Assembly (NCBI RefSeq): GCF_024198255.1
Contig: NZ_JAJVKW010000007.1
Coordinates: 124,001-188,000 of the forward strand
Direction of reading: 5' to 3'
Length of the DNA: 64,000 bases
From: Myxococcus guangdongensis
Lineage (GTDB): Bacteria > Myxococcota > Myxococcia > Myxococcales > Myxococcaceae
Shown here: positions 31,301 through 38,786 of the stretch, piece by piece
Layout: each line of letters begins with the position of its first letter
Numbering within the stretch: position 1 is the first letter of the stretch
Notes under the pieces: generated by a model
Told to the model about the DNA's origin: nothing
Seen by the model: the letters and a program-made list of their open reading frames with translations, nothing else
Database searches by the model: none
Translations under genes and position numbers: made by a program

Positions 31301-31495
31301 ATCGCGGTGCTGGGCGGGCTGTCGGTCTCCACGGTGCTGAGCCTGGTGGTGGTGCCCGCCTTCTACGTGGTCGCCGACCGCATGAAGACGCGGTTGTCCA
31401 ACTGGCGCGGCAAGCGTCCGGACGACGAGGAGGGCAGCCCCACCGCCCACGGCAGCCCGGGCGGCGACGAGCCTCGCCCCGCGGCGCACGGCTGA
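28367..31495 (+). CDS. RND multidrug efflux transporter (AcrB/MdtB family)
   Basis: A 1042-residue RND permease, full length for the family. It opens with the typical first helix (IKKPVLAWMIMAATIVFGL) and the porter-domain sequence FPDVDFPTINISVTWEGA. The proton-relay aspartates of TM4 are present (GIVVDDAIMVLENIFRH), and the TM10-11 region GIVKKNSIILVDYA is intact. Two large periplasmic loops and twelve helices fit a trimeric proton-driven drug exporter. Substrate range cannot be read; similarity of the N-terminus to MdtB/MdtC and other HAE-1 pumps is by eye. It ends a three-gene operon with no adjacent TetR or two-component regulator in this window. Confidence 0.96.
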   Translation: MNLTEACIKKPVLAWMIMAATIVFGLVAAQRIGISQFPDVDFPTINISVTWEGANPEAVETDVIEPIEEAVTQVEGVTSITSSARQGGANITVELDLSRNVDMALQEVQTKISQAQRQLPEDIDPPIVTKTNPEDQPIIQVGVSGPFSQQVVSDFARYRVKEKLQTVPGVGEVSVGGSLDRNIRIWVDSAKLDALGLTVTDITSALQREHVELPAGRIEAEGREVNVRVLGEALDLETLRDIVVREQGGQPVYLRDVALVEDGFEDVRRMARVNGTPAQGLGIRKQRGANAVSVAKGVREELARIQKDAPEGMDVAIRFDTTQFIEESVHEIEFELMLACILTAFVCWLFLGSLSSTMNVVLAIPMSLLGTVAVIYFLGFTLNTFTLLGLALAVGIVVDDAIMVLENIFRHSEEGKDRVRAAREGTAEITFAALAATAAVIAIFLPVVFMKGVIGKFFLQFGVTLCVAVMLSYVEAITLAPARCAQLLKTSREGRSKVGVWVDKAFTKLEHAYGRALGWALVRPWRVLAGALVILAASVFAFRALPGEFVPSQDQSRLMVRMQTAVGSSIEETNQLFQKAEAFAASRPEVTSVFALVGGGGGGVNSGFMMLTLKPPDERMTQSEFQQVLRKELNGYPGLRAVVQDLSQQGFSAQRGFPVEFSVRGSDWDALVKASQEMRDKVQASGKVVDVDTDYQLGMPELRITPDRARAADLGVPMQTVATTINALVGGVRVGKYSTGGRRIDVRLRLLAGQRSRPEDLALLKVRTASGALVPLSALVSQEERPALQAITRRDRERAISIFANVAPGSNQEEALATVEQLAKDLPGGVRVVPGGASVAFRDSMGSLFFALFLGIGVAYMVLGAQFNSFLHPVTVLTILPLSVAGAAFALLGTGSTLNIFSMIGLLLLMGIVKKNSIILVDYALQQRELGLGAVEAMQRAGPVRLRPILMTSTATMMAAVPAALALGAGSETRAPMSIAVLGGLSVSTVLSLVVVPAFYVVADRMKTRLSNWRGKRPDDEEGSPTAHGSPGGDEPRPAAHG

Positions 31496-31621
31496 GGCAA
31501 GCAACGGGCCCGTCGCTGCCCGAGGTGAGCGTAGCCGAGCGAGCACGTCGTCCCAGCAGTGCCCACCGTGACTGACACGCCGCGAAGCGCGCGCGTCTGC
31601 GGCGAGCAAGGAGACGACCCC

Positions 31622-32080
31622 ATGGCGCAGGAGACGGAGCTTCCCACCACCATCACCCCGGTGAAGGAGCGCGACGAGTCGCTGGACCTCCAGGCGTTCC
31701 TGGACGAAATCGGCAACAGCCAGGAGGTCCGCGTCAACAAGCTGGATGGCCGGACCGCCGCGCACGCCGTGCTGTGCACGCTGGCGCGCAGGCTGTCGGA
31801 CGGCGAGGACGTGAAGCTGATGCGCGCGCTCGGCGACGACATCGGCGAGATCCTCGGCGAGTGCACCATCCTGCGCGGCCCCTCACACGCGAAGCGCATG
31901 AAGCGCGAGGAGTTCATCTCCGACGTGGCGGACCATCTGGGCATCCCGGTGGACCAGGCGTTCCGCGTGATGACGGTGGTCTTCACCGCCGTGAGAGACC
32001 GCATCCCCGAGGACGAGGTCTCCGCGGTGGCCTCACAGCTCCCCGCGGACCTGGCGGACAGCTTCCGACGGCCGGTGTAG
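31622..32080 (+). CDS. DUF2267 domain protein
   Basis: A 152-residue soluble protein. The ATG at 31622 (MAQETELPTT) has AAGGAG nine bases upstream; the longer frame lacks this. The sequence fits the DUF2267 family: LDLQAFLDEIGN at the start, then AVLCTLARRLSDGED, MKREEFISDVADHLGIP and AFRVMTVVFTAVRDRI, all likely helices. Function is unknown; the family is often found as small stress-associated proteins. It lies 126 bp after the RND gene and is probably transcribed separately. A hairpin directly overlaps its stop region. Confidence 0.8.
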   Translation: MAQETELPTTITPVKERDESLDLQAFLDEIGNSQEVRVNKLDGRTAAHAVLCTLARRLSDGEDVKLMRALGDDIGEILGECTILRGPSHAKRMKREEFISDVADHLGIPVDQAFRVMTVVFTAVRDRIPEDEVSAVASQLPADLADSFRRPV

Positions 32081-32126
32081 CCCGGCCAGGGGCCCGGACC
32101 CGGGCATGCGGCTTCCGGGGCCGGGC
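32080..32126. terminator. hairpin between convergent DUF2267 and LVIVD genes
   Basis: GCCCGGCC (32080-32087) pairs with GGCCGGGC (32119-32126), and the loop contains further GC-rich complementarity (GCCCGG with CCGGGC at 32092-32105). It fills the 58-bp gap between converging genes. No T-run is seen, so the call rests on position and pairing. Confidence 0.4.
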
Positions 32127-32138
32127 CGCCAGCCCCCG

Positions 32139-33827
32139 CTACAGCTCGTTGAAGATGATGAGGCCGCGCGCCGATTCCACGACGTACACGTAGCCATCGC
32201 CAGGGATGCGCACGCCGAAGGCCCCCTCCAGGCTGCCGGCCCTCCGGCCCGGGTCGGCCTCGCCGTAGGTGTTGAAGTGGGCGACCTGTCGGGGCTGGGT
32301 CGGGTTGGAGACGTCCAGCACGCGCAGGCCCTCCTGATACCAGGCGACGTAGAGGCGGTCGCCGCGCAGCAGCATGTTGTGGATGGACGTGGGCGCCCGC
32401 ATCCGGAACGTCCCGATGAGCGGGATGTTCGTCGGGTCCGTCACATCGAGCACTCGCACGTGGGTGCCAGGGCCTTCACCGCCCTCGAAGGCGATGGTGC
32501 GCCCCGCGAACGTGCCCACCGCGCTGTGATGGGCGTAGACGAAGCTCCCAGGTGGCATGTAGTCGCCGAGGTGCTGGACGTTGTCCAGGTCGGTGACGTC
32601 CATGATGGAGTAGCCCGAGTCCGCGTTGCTGACGTAGAGCCGGCTCCCGTAGACGAAGACATCATGCGGACCGCCGCTGAAGCCTCCGGGCGTCGGCGTG
32701 ACGAGCTGGCGCAGGGCGGGCGCGAGCGGCGTGGTGATGTCGTAGACGTAGGTGGCCACGCCAGCGCTGTTGGCGTAGAGGCGGTCGCCGTCGACGAGCA
32801 CGGTGTGGACGTGGGACGGGCCCTCGGCGCGCCGCACGAAGACGGGATTGGCGGGGTCCGAGATGTCGAAGACGACGAGCCCCGACGAGTCGCTGGCGAT
32901 GTAGAGCGCGTCCCCCTTCGCCCAGACGCCGTTCCAGGCATGGTCCCCAGGGATGTTGATGGTCTTGACGAGCGTGGGGTTCGTCCGCTCTCTCACGTCG
33001 AAGACCGAGAGGCCGCCCAGCAGGGGAGCGCGGGTCAGCGAGACGACGTAGGCGTGCTCCTTGGCGACATAGACGTCCACCGGCATCCCGATGGGCGTCG
33101 AGGCCTCTCCCACGCGAGCGATTCCTCCAGAGGACTCGCCCTCACCCGGGGCCCACGTCATCCGGTAGGCCTCGAAGGTGCCGAGCGTCTTGCTGTAGCC
33201 CGTGACGGGACTGTCCGTGCAGGTCACGTAGCAACCGGTGATGACACCGGGAGTGGGGACGTGGCAGCCGGCGAACGCGGTGGTCGTGATGATGTTGCCG
33301 TAGGGCGTCGTGAGGGTGCGGCGCCCCGCGACGAAGAAGGTCCCACCCTCCGTCACGCGGGCCACGAGCGGCGCGTTGCCCATCGCGTCGCGGGAACCAT
33401 CCTGGCTGAGCATGAAGGCGTTGCTGCCGTTGGAGATGCCGGTGGAGTTGGGGCGGTCGGGGCGGACGCGCAGCTCCGAGCGGGTGTTGAGCTGGTAGAT
33501 GCCCTTGCCCTCGAGTCCGGAGAGCTGCTCGGTGGAGCAGCTCGACAGGTCGAAGCTCGACAGGCTCTGGCACAGCTGCGGGTCCAGGTTGTCGGCGTCG
33601 AGGAACTGGCACGTGTCATAGCGCCCCGTGTCGATCCAATCGCCCAGGTCCTCGAGCACCGTATGGGTGCCATCCCAGGGCGGCGAGCCGCTGTCGGGCG
33701 TGCCCGCGTCCTCGGGAGGTGCGCCGCCATCCGGAGTGCCTGCGTCGGAGTCTCCGCAGGCGATGAGGAGCGGCAGGAGGACACAGAGGAAGCGCCACGA
33801 ACCCGGCGGGGACAGCGGTGTCTGCAT
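32139..33827 (-). CDS. LVIVD-repeat lipoprotein A
   Basis: A 562-residue lipoprotein starting at the ATG at 33827. The lipobox is LPLLIAC, followed by a short Asp/Ala/Gly/Pro linker (DAGTPDGGAPPEDAG). Residues ~45-240 are a Cys-containing region shared with its neighbour (CQFLDADNLDPQLCQSL, SSFDLSSCS). The C-terminal half has LVIVD-type repeats of about 45 residues (GLSVFDV, GLVVFDISDPANP, YVYDITTPLAP, SIMDVTDLDN, VRVLDVTDPTNI, LRVLDVSNPTQP), predicted to form a beta-propeller of six to seven blades. It is a tandem paralogue of the gene at 34031-35779, collinear end to end. A surface binding role is likely; the ligand is unknown. Confidence 0.85.
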   Translation of the reverse strand: MQTPLSPPGSWRFLCVLLPLLIACGDSDAGTPDGGAPPEDAGTPDSGSPPWDGTHTVLEDLGDWIDTGRYDTCQFLDADNLDPQLCQSLSSFDLSSCSTEQLSGLEGKGIYQLNTRSELRVRPDRPNSTGISNGSNAFMLSQDGSRDAMGNAPLVARVTEGGTFFVAGRRTLTTPYGNIITTTAFAGCHVPTPGVITGCYVTCTDSPVTGYSKTLGTFEAYRMTWAPGEGESSGGIARVGEASTPIGMPVDVYVAKEHAYVVSLTRAPLLGGLSVFDVRERTNPTLVKTINIPGDHAWNGVWAKGDALYIASDSSGLVVFDISDPANPVFVRRAEGPSHVHTVLVDGDRLYANSAGVATYVYDITTPLAPALRQLVTPTPGGFSGGPHDVFVYGSRLYVSNADSGYSIMDVTDLDNVQHLGDYMPPGSFVYAHHSAVGTFAGRTIAFEGGEGPGTHVRVLDVTDPTNIPLIGTFRMRAPTSIHNMLLRGDRLYVAWYQEGLRVLDVSNPTQPRQVAHFNTYGEADPGRRAGSLEGAFGVRIPGDGYVYVVESARGLIIFNEL

Positions 33828-33976
33828 GGAAGGCCTCGGGAAGACCACCCGTGAAGCCGCGAGTGGTGTCTCCAGCAAGGGCGAGGCGTGCGCCCGACGC
33901 CAATGCGGGCCTCCGGTGCTTGCCGGATGATGACGGAATCGCGGCCACGTGCCGTCAACGCCGCCCGCCGGAACGT

Positions 33977-34009
33977 CCGGGCCGTGTCCTTGCAAATGAC
34001 ACGGCCCGG
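33977..34009 (-). terminator. 12-bp-stem hairpin after LVIVD gene B
   Basis: A perfect 12-bp inverted repeat, CCGGGCCGTGTC (33977-33988) and GACACGGCCCGG (33998-34009), encloses a 9-base AT-richer loop. It begins 21 bases beyond the stop of the minus-strand gene B and lies in the 203-bp gap before gene A. There is no T-run, but the stem is the strongest structure in the gap. Confidence 0.6.
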
Positions 34010-34030
34010 GTCCGGAGCTACCGCGCGGGC

Positions 34031-35779
34031 CTACAGTGCGTTGACGATGATGAGGCCGCGTGACGAGTCGACCAGGTACACGAAGCCATCCCCTGGGACG
34101 CGCACGCCGAAGGCGCCCTCGAAGATGTTGTGCCCTCGACGCGGGTCGGTCTCCCGGTAGGTGTTGAAGTGGGCGATCTGCCGAGGCCGGGTCGGGTAGG
34201 AGACGTCCAGGACGCGCAGACCCTCGTGGTACCACGCGACATAGAGCAGGTTCCCGCGGAGCAGCAGGTTGTGCATGGACGTGTGGGGGCGCATCCGGAA
34301 CGTGCCGATGAGCGGGACGTTCGTGGGGTCCGTCACGTCGAGCACCCGCACGTGGGTGCCCGTGTACTCGCCGCCCGCGAAGGCGAGGGTGCGCCCCGCG
34401 AAGGTGCCCACCGCGTTGTGATGTGCATACGCATCGGCGAAATCCGGCTGCAGGTAGTCCCCGAGGTGCCGGACGTCGTCCAGGTCGGAGATGTCCATGA
34501 TGTGGAAGCCGGTCCCCGCGTTGCTGATGTAGAGCCGGTTGCCGTGCACGAAGATGTCATGGGGACCGCCGGTGTAGCCCTCGGGGGCCCACGTGATGAG
34601 CTGGAGCAGCACCGGGGCCAGGGGCGACGTGATGTCATAGACGTAGGTGCCCGTGCCAGAGGAGTTGGCGAAGAGCCGCGCCCCCTCGACGAACACGGTG
34701 TGCACGGCGTCGGGGCCCTCGGCGTGGCGGACGAAGACGGGATGGGCCGGGTCCGTGATGTCGAAGACGACGAGCCCCGATGAGTCGCTGGCGACGTAGA
34801 GCGCGTCACCCTTCGCCCAGACGCCGTTCCACGCGCCGTCCCCGGGGATGGTGACGGTCTTGACGAGCGTGGGGGTCGTCCGGTCCTTCACGTCGAACAC
34901 GGAGAGTCCCCCGACGAGGGGCGCCTTGCTCAACGACACGACGTAGGCGTGCTCCTTGGCGACGTAGACGTCCACGGGCAGGCCGACGGTGGTGGAGGCC
35001 TCGCCCACGAGCGAGAGCCCGCCGGAGGACTCGCTCTCGCCGGGGGCCCAGCTCATCCGCTCGGTCTTGAAGGTGCCGACCGACTTGGTGAAGCCGGACG
35101 TCGGATTGTCGGTGCAGGACACATAGCAGCCGGTGATGACGCCAGGAGAGAGGACGTGGCAGCCCGCGAGCGCGGTGGTCCTGACGATGTTCCCCCAGGG
35201 GCTGCGGGTGGAGCTCCTCGCCGCGAGGAAGAACGTGCCGCCTTCGGTGACGCGGGCGATGAGCGGCCCGGAGCTGTACGCGTCCTGGGTTCCGTCGGCG
35301 CTGAGCCGGAAGCCCACGAAGGAGTTGGTGACGGAGGCCGTCGGAGGCCGGGTCGCGGAGTAGGTCATCTCCTGGCGGACGTTGATCTGGAAGATGCCCT
35401 GGTTCTCCACGCCGGAGAGCTGCTCGCTCGAGCAACTCGACAGGTCGAAGGACGCGATGCGCTCGCACAGCTGCGGGTCCAGGTCCTCGGGCGTGACGAA
35501 CTGACACGTGTCATGGCGTCCGCTGTCGATCCAATCGCCCAGGTCCTCGAGCGCGGTGTACGTCCCATCCCAGGGCGGAGGACCTGCATCGGGCGTCCCC
35601 GCGTCGGGTGGCCCGGCGTCCTCGGGAGGCGGGCCGCTGTCCGCGACGCCCGCGTCGGAGCCCGAGTCCGGGAGCGAGCCCGCGTCATCCCCCGAAGAGG
35701 CGTCGTCACAGGCGGACAGCAGCAGGAGCATGAGGGGGATGCAGCGCCAGGGGCCCAACGGATGGGGCGATGTCGTCAT
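34031..35779 (-). CDS. LVIVD-repeat lipoprotein B
   Basis: A 582-residue lipoprotein starting at the ATG at 35779, with lipobox LLLLSAC and a longer linker rich in Asp/Ala/Gly/Pro (including DAGPPDAGTPDAG). It is collinear with lipoprotein A over its whole length: the same Cys pattern, the same DVYVAKEHAYVVSL and NGVWAKGDALY blocks, and the same propeller-like repeats (GLSVFDVKD, GLVVFDITDP, YVYDITSPL, HIMDISDLDD, VRVLDVTDP, LRVLDVSYP). The pair arose by tandem duplication. Both upstream regions keep the sequence CCCGAGGC just before the start codon, probably the ribosome site. Each gene has its own gap and hairpin, so they may be separately expressed. Confidence 0.85.
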   Translation of the reverse strand: MTTSPHPLGPWRCIPLMLLLLSACDDASSGDDAGSLPDSGSDAGVADSGPPPEDAGPPDAGTPDAGPPPWDGTYTALEDLGDWIDSGRHDTCQFVTPEDLDPQLCERIASFDLSSCSSEQLSGVENQGIFQINVRQEMTYSATRPPTASVTNSFVGFRLSADGTQDAYSSGPLIARVTEGGTFFLAARSSTRSPWGNIVRTTALAGCHVLSPGVITGCYVSCTDNPTSGFTKSVGTFKTERMSWAPGESESSGGLSLVGEASTTVGLPVDVYVAKEHAYVVSLSKAPLVGGLSVFDVKDRTTPTLVKTVTIPGDGAWNGVWAKGDALYVASDSSGLVVFDITDPAHPVFVRHAEGPDAVHTVFVEGARLFANSSGTGTYVYDITSPLAPVLLQLITWAPEGYTGGPHDIFVHGNRLYISNAGTGFHIMDISDLDDVRHLGDYLQPDFADAYAHHNAVGTFAGRTLAFAGGEYTGTHVRVLDVTDPTNVPLIGTFRMRPHTSMHNLLLRGNLLYVAWYHEGLRVLDVSYPTRPRQIAHFNTYRETDPRRGHNIFEGAFGVRVPGDGFVYLVDSSRGLIIVNAL

Positions 35780-35856
35780 GGAGCGCCTCGGGTGCCCCCC
35801 GCGACAATGCGGGCGGCCTTCCCGGATAGGACAGTGCGGGCTCCCGATTCCATCGT

Positions 35857-35895
35857 GGGTTGCCGCTGATTTCGACCAGCGGACAGCGGCAACCC
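35857..35895 (-). terminator. 12-bp-stem hairpin after glutathione peroxidase
   Basis: GGGTTGCCGCTG (35857-35868) and CAGCGGCAACCC (35884-35895) form a perfect 12-bp stem with a 15-base loop, 10 bases past the stop codon of the minus-strand peroxidase gene. No T-run follows. Position and stem length make it a likely transcription end. Confidence 0.6.
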
Positions 35896-35905
35896 CAAGT
35901 GGGCG

Positions 35906-36454
35906 TCAGGCGCCCTTGGCCAGCTCCGCGTCGATGGCCTGCACCAGGCGCGGGTCCTCCGCGGTGACGTCCGGGGCGAAGCGAGCGGCCACGCGACCAT
36001 CCCGGCCGATGACGAACTTCTCGAAGTTCCACTGGACCTCGGGAATGGGGTTCGCCTCGATGCCGTAGCCCTTGAGGCGCGCGCGCATGGGGCCCTCACC
36101 GGTGGCGTCCGGGAACGCGCGCGTCAGCTCCTGGTAGAGCGGGTGCTTGTCCTCGCCGACGACGGAGATCTTCGAGAACAGCGGGAACTTCACCGCGTAG
36201 TTGAGGTCGCAGAACTGCTTGATCTCCTCCTCGGAGCCCGGCTCCTGGCCCATGAAGTTGTTCGCCGGGAAGCCCAGCACCTCGAGCCCCTTCGCGCGCT
36301 TCTCCTCGTAGAGCTTCTCCAGTCCCGTGTACTGCGGCGTCAGGCCGCACTTGGAGGCCACGTTCACCACCAACAGAACCTTGCCCTTGAACTGTCCCAG
36401 CGTGCTGGGGGCGCCATCGATGGACTTCACGGGGATGTCGAAGAGGGTGCTCAT
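35906..36454 (-). CDS. glutathione peroxidase family protein
   Basis: A 182-residue thioredoxin-fold peroxidase of the glutathione-peroxidase (BtuE) family. The peroxidatic cysteine lies in NVASKCGLTPQYTGLEKLY (about residue 36), followed by the family motifs GFPANNFMGQEPGS and WNFEKFVIGRDG, which supply the Gln and Trp of the active site. It is a Cys, not a selenocysteine, enzyme. Bacterial members usually draw electrons from thioredoxin and reduce hydrogen or lipid peroxides in the cytoplasm. The ATG at 36454 begins MSTLFDIPVKS, the normal N-terminus. It is divergent from the GH5 gene. Confidence 0.95.
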   Translation of the reverse strand: MSTLFDIPVKSIDGAPSTLGQFKGKVLLVVNVASKCGLTPQYTGLEKLYEEKRAKGLEVLGFPANNFMGQEPGSEEEIKQFCDLNYAVKFPLFSKISVVGEDKHPLYQELTRAFPDATGEGPMRARLKGYGIEANPIPEVQWNFEKFVIGRDGRVAARFAPDVTAEDPRLVQAIDAELAKGA

Positions 36455-36667
36455 GTGCGGCTCGCTTCCGGAGAAAAGTGGGAGGGCATCCCGCGTGGGA
36501 GGGCCCGCGAGGTATACAGGACGAAATCCCCGGTCCCGGCAAGCAACATCCCTGGAGTCGGACCTGGGAATCAGACGGCCGGTCCACCAGTGGACGGGGC
36601 CTTCCGGGTCACCCGTCGCGGGTGGAGCGCCGTCGGAACGGGGGGATACACCTCGCAAGGGAGTCCC

Positions 36668-38629
36668 ATGTTTCCAAGCAAGTCCGTCTCGTGGTTTTCC
36701 GTGGTGCTGTTGTTGCTGCTGCCGCTGTCGTCGAGCGCGCTCACGTTCGTGAACGCCGGCGCCTACACCGCGCCGAAGACGGCGGCGGTGGGACAGACGG
36801 TGGGCTTCACCCTCGTCCCCCAGTCCCCGGAGGCCGTCTCCAACGTCACCTTCACGTTCCAGGTCCGTCCCTATTCGGCGGATGGCACCATCTCCCCCTC
36901 GGCCGTGTTCACGCACCGGGTGACGGGCCAGTCCTTCACCGCCGGGGAGAAGCGTCAGTACAAGGTCGCCTTCACCATCCCCGCGTCGTTGACGACGGGT
37001 GAGTACGTCTGGACGACGCGCGCCACCAACGCCGCGGGCACCGCCGTCTACATGAGCATCGCGCGTGTCGCCTCCAACTTCACGTTCCACGCGGACGCCG
37101 CACCCGCGCGCCGCTACGTGCGGGGCGTCAACCTCATGGACCTGGGCAACGCCGGCGGCGTGCTCCCGGGCGTCATGGGCACGAACTACCCCAAGCCGAC
37201 GCTCGCCGGCCTGCAGCGACTGAAGGCGCGCGGGCTCGACGTGGTGCGCGTCCCGTTCCTCTGGGAGCGCATCCAGCCCGTGCTCAACGGCGCGCTGAAC
37301 ACCACGTACCAGAACTACCTGCTGGACACGCTGGAGGACGCGAACCAGGCGGGGCTGGGTGTCATCGTCGACATGCACAACTACGGGCGCTACACGTCGG
37401 GTGGGGTGCAGCGTCCCTTCGGTGCTCCGGGCGCGCCGACGAAGGCGCAGTACGCGGATGCCTGGAGGCGGATCGCCACGGCCATCCGGAGCAGCCCTTC
37501 AGCGTATGCGTCCGTCCATGCGTTCGACCTGATGAACGAGCCCTTCGGCCTGCCGTATGACGAGGGGACGTACGCGAGCCCGGTGACGTTCGCCTCGTTC
37601 GAGTCCGGCGTGGAGGGCTGGGCCCCGAGGTCCGCGGCGAACACGGCGGTGGCGAGGGTGGCCCGCAACGGGCAGGGCTCGCTGCGCATCACCACGCAGG
37701 CCACGTCAGGGAGCGGCCTGGTGCTCGGCGCGGGCGTGTCCGCGTCGACGAAGCGCGCGGAGCGGGCCCAGGGCGCGACGTTCCAGGCGAAGGTCTTCGT
37801 GCCCACCACCACGCCGGGCAGCGTCCGGGTGCGGCTGGTGATGGTGGATGGTGCCTACACGTACCAGTTGGGCGAGCCGTTCGCGGTGACGAAGGGCGTG
37901 GACACACGCGTGTACTTCAAGCCGCCCGAGACGGCGTGGAGCAACAACAAGAGCTTCTCCGTCGAGTTCATCGTGGATGGGAGCGACGGCAGCGCGCCCC
38001 TGGTGTTCTTCATCGACCACGTGGCGCAGGGGACGCAGAGCGGACAGCGCACGCCGCAGCAGGTCTGGGAGGACTACTCCCAGGCGGCGGTGACGGCGCT
38101 GCGCGAGCTGGGAGAGACGAAGCTCCTCATGGTGGAGGGCTACGAGTACGCCTCCGCCGAGCAGTGGCCGAAGAACCACCCGACGAAGTGGGTGAGCGAC
38201 CCGCTCGACAACATCATGTACCACGCGCACTTCTACTTCGACCGCAGCGGCGAGTACGAGGTGAGCCACGCGGCGCTGCTCGCGAGCGCGAAGAGCGCGG
38301 GCCACGCGACGGTGGGGCAGATGGGCATCGCGCGGATGAAGAACTTCACCGACTGGGTCGAGGCACAGGGGACCCGGGGCTTCATCGGCGAGCTGGGCTG
38401 GCCGAACACGGTGCGACGTCCGACGGAGGGCGCGGCGTGGAACGCGGACGGCGAGGAGCTGCTGTCGTTCCTGGACTCGGTGGGCATGGGCGTGACGATG
38501 TGGACCACCGGCACGTGGGAGAAGGCCTCCAACCCGAGTGTGAACATCAACACGCTGTATCAAATCGAGCCGTCGTTCCTGCCGCTCTCGCAGGCCGAGG
38601 TGTTCGAGCGCCACCTGGGCAAGCCCTGA
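36668..38629 (+). CDS. secreted GH5-like glycosidase with inserted carbohydrate-binding module
   Basis: A 653-residue secreted enzyme with AAGGGAG before the ATG at 36668 and a signal peptide (residues 1-24). Residues ~25-140 are an Ig-like beta domain. A GH5 TIM barrel begins near RGVNLMDLGN (152) and includes DMHNYGRY. The candidate acid/base Glu291 is in DLMNEPFG and the nucleophile Glu575 in GFIGELGWPN, with YHAHFYF (519-524) between. The gap of about 284 residues is far longer than the usual ~100 because residues ~304-456 form an inserted jelly-roll module (VTFASFESGVEGW to APLVFFIDHVAQG) like CBM4/9/11/22-type carbohydrate-binding domains. The likely substrate is cellulose or another beta-glucan, inferred from the family. 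Confidence 0.87.
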   Translation: MFPSKSVSWFSVVLLLLLPLSSSALTFVNAGAYTAPKTAAVGQTVGFTLVPQSPEAVSNVTFTFQVRPYSADGTISPSAVFTHRVTGQSFTAGEKRQYKVAFTIPASLTTGEYVWTTRATNAAGTAVYMSIARVASNFTFHADAAPARRYVRGVNLMDLGNAGGVLPGVMGTNYPKPTLAGLQRLKARGLDVVRVPFLWERIQPVLNGALNTTYQNYLLDTLEDANQAGLGVIVDMHNYGRYTSGGVQRPFGAPGAPTKAQYADAWRRIATAIRSSPSAYASVHAFDLMNEPFGLPYDEGTYASPVTFASFESGVEGWAPRSAANTAVARVARNGQGSLRITTQATSGSGLVLGAGVSASTKRAERAQGATFQAKVFVPTTTPGSVRVRLVMVDGAYTYQLGEPFAVTKGVDTRVYFKPPETAWSNNKSFSVEFIVDGSDGSAPLVFFIDHVAQGTQSGQRTPQQVWEDYSQAAVTALRELGETKLLMVEGYEYASAEQWPKNHPTKWVSDPLDNIMYHAHFYFDRSGEYEVSHAALLASAKSAGHATVGQMGIARMKNFTDWVEAQGTRGFIGELGWPNTVRRPTEGAAWNADGEELLSFLDSVGMGVTMWTTGTWEKASNPSVNINTLYQIEPSFLPLSQAEVFERHLGKP

Positions 38630-38645
38630 GTGACGAGAGCCGTGT

Positions 38646-38665
38646 CACGGTGACTTTCCACCGTG
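38646..38665 (+). terminator. hairpin after GH5 gene (first of two)
   Basis: CACGGTG (38646-38652) pairs with CACCGTG (38659-38665) around a 6-base loop, 16 bases after the glycosidase stop codon. It is immediately followed by a second, longer hairpin. Confidence 0.5.
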
Positions 38666-38675
38666 GAATGGCCAG

Positions 38676-38712
38676 GCGGGCATGGCCGTGAACGGAATCA
38701 CGGCCTGCCCGC
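38676..38712 (+). terminator. 15-bp-stem hairpin after GH5 gene (second of two)
   Basis: Left arm GCGGGCA + T + GGCCGTGA (38676-38691) pairs with TCACGGCCTGCCCGC (38698-38712), giving 15 bp with one bulged T and a 6-base loop. No T-run follows. It lies between the glycosidase and the sugar-dehydrogenase gene, and probably ends transcription or stabilises the upstream mRNA. Confidence 0.55.
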
Positions 38713-38786
38713 AACGAGGCTTGCGCGCCAGGGAGCACGACGGCAACTTCCCCCTCCGCTTCATCCCCCCCTCAGGAGAGAGACGC

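Noticed and set aside
27512-31765. 1417-residue frame antisense to the RND efflux genes
   Set aside because: Composition is dominated by Arg, His and Ala with no domain, and the opposite strand encodes an unmistakable RND transporter and adaptor.
32106-33854. 582-residue plus-strand frame over LVIVD gene A
   Set aside because: It is antisense to a lipoprotein with signal peptide and repeats, has no domain, and its His/Arg/Asp-rich composition is typical of a shadow frame.
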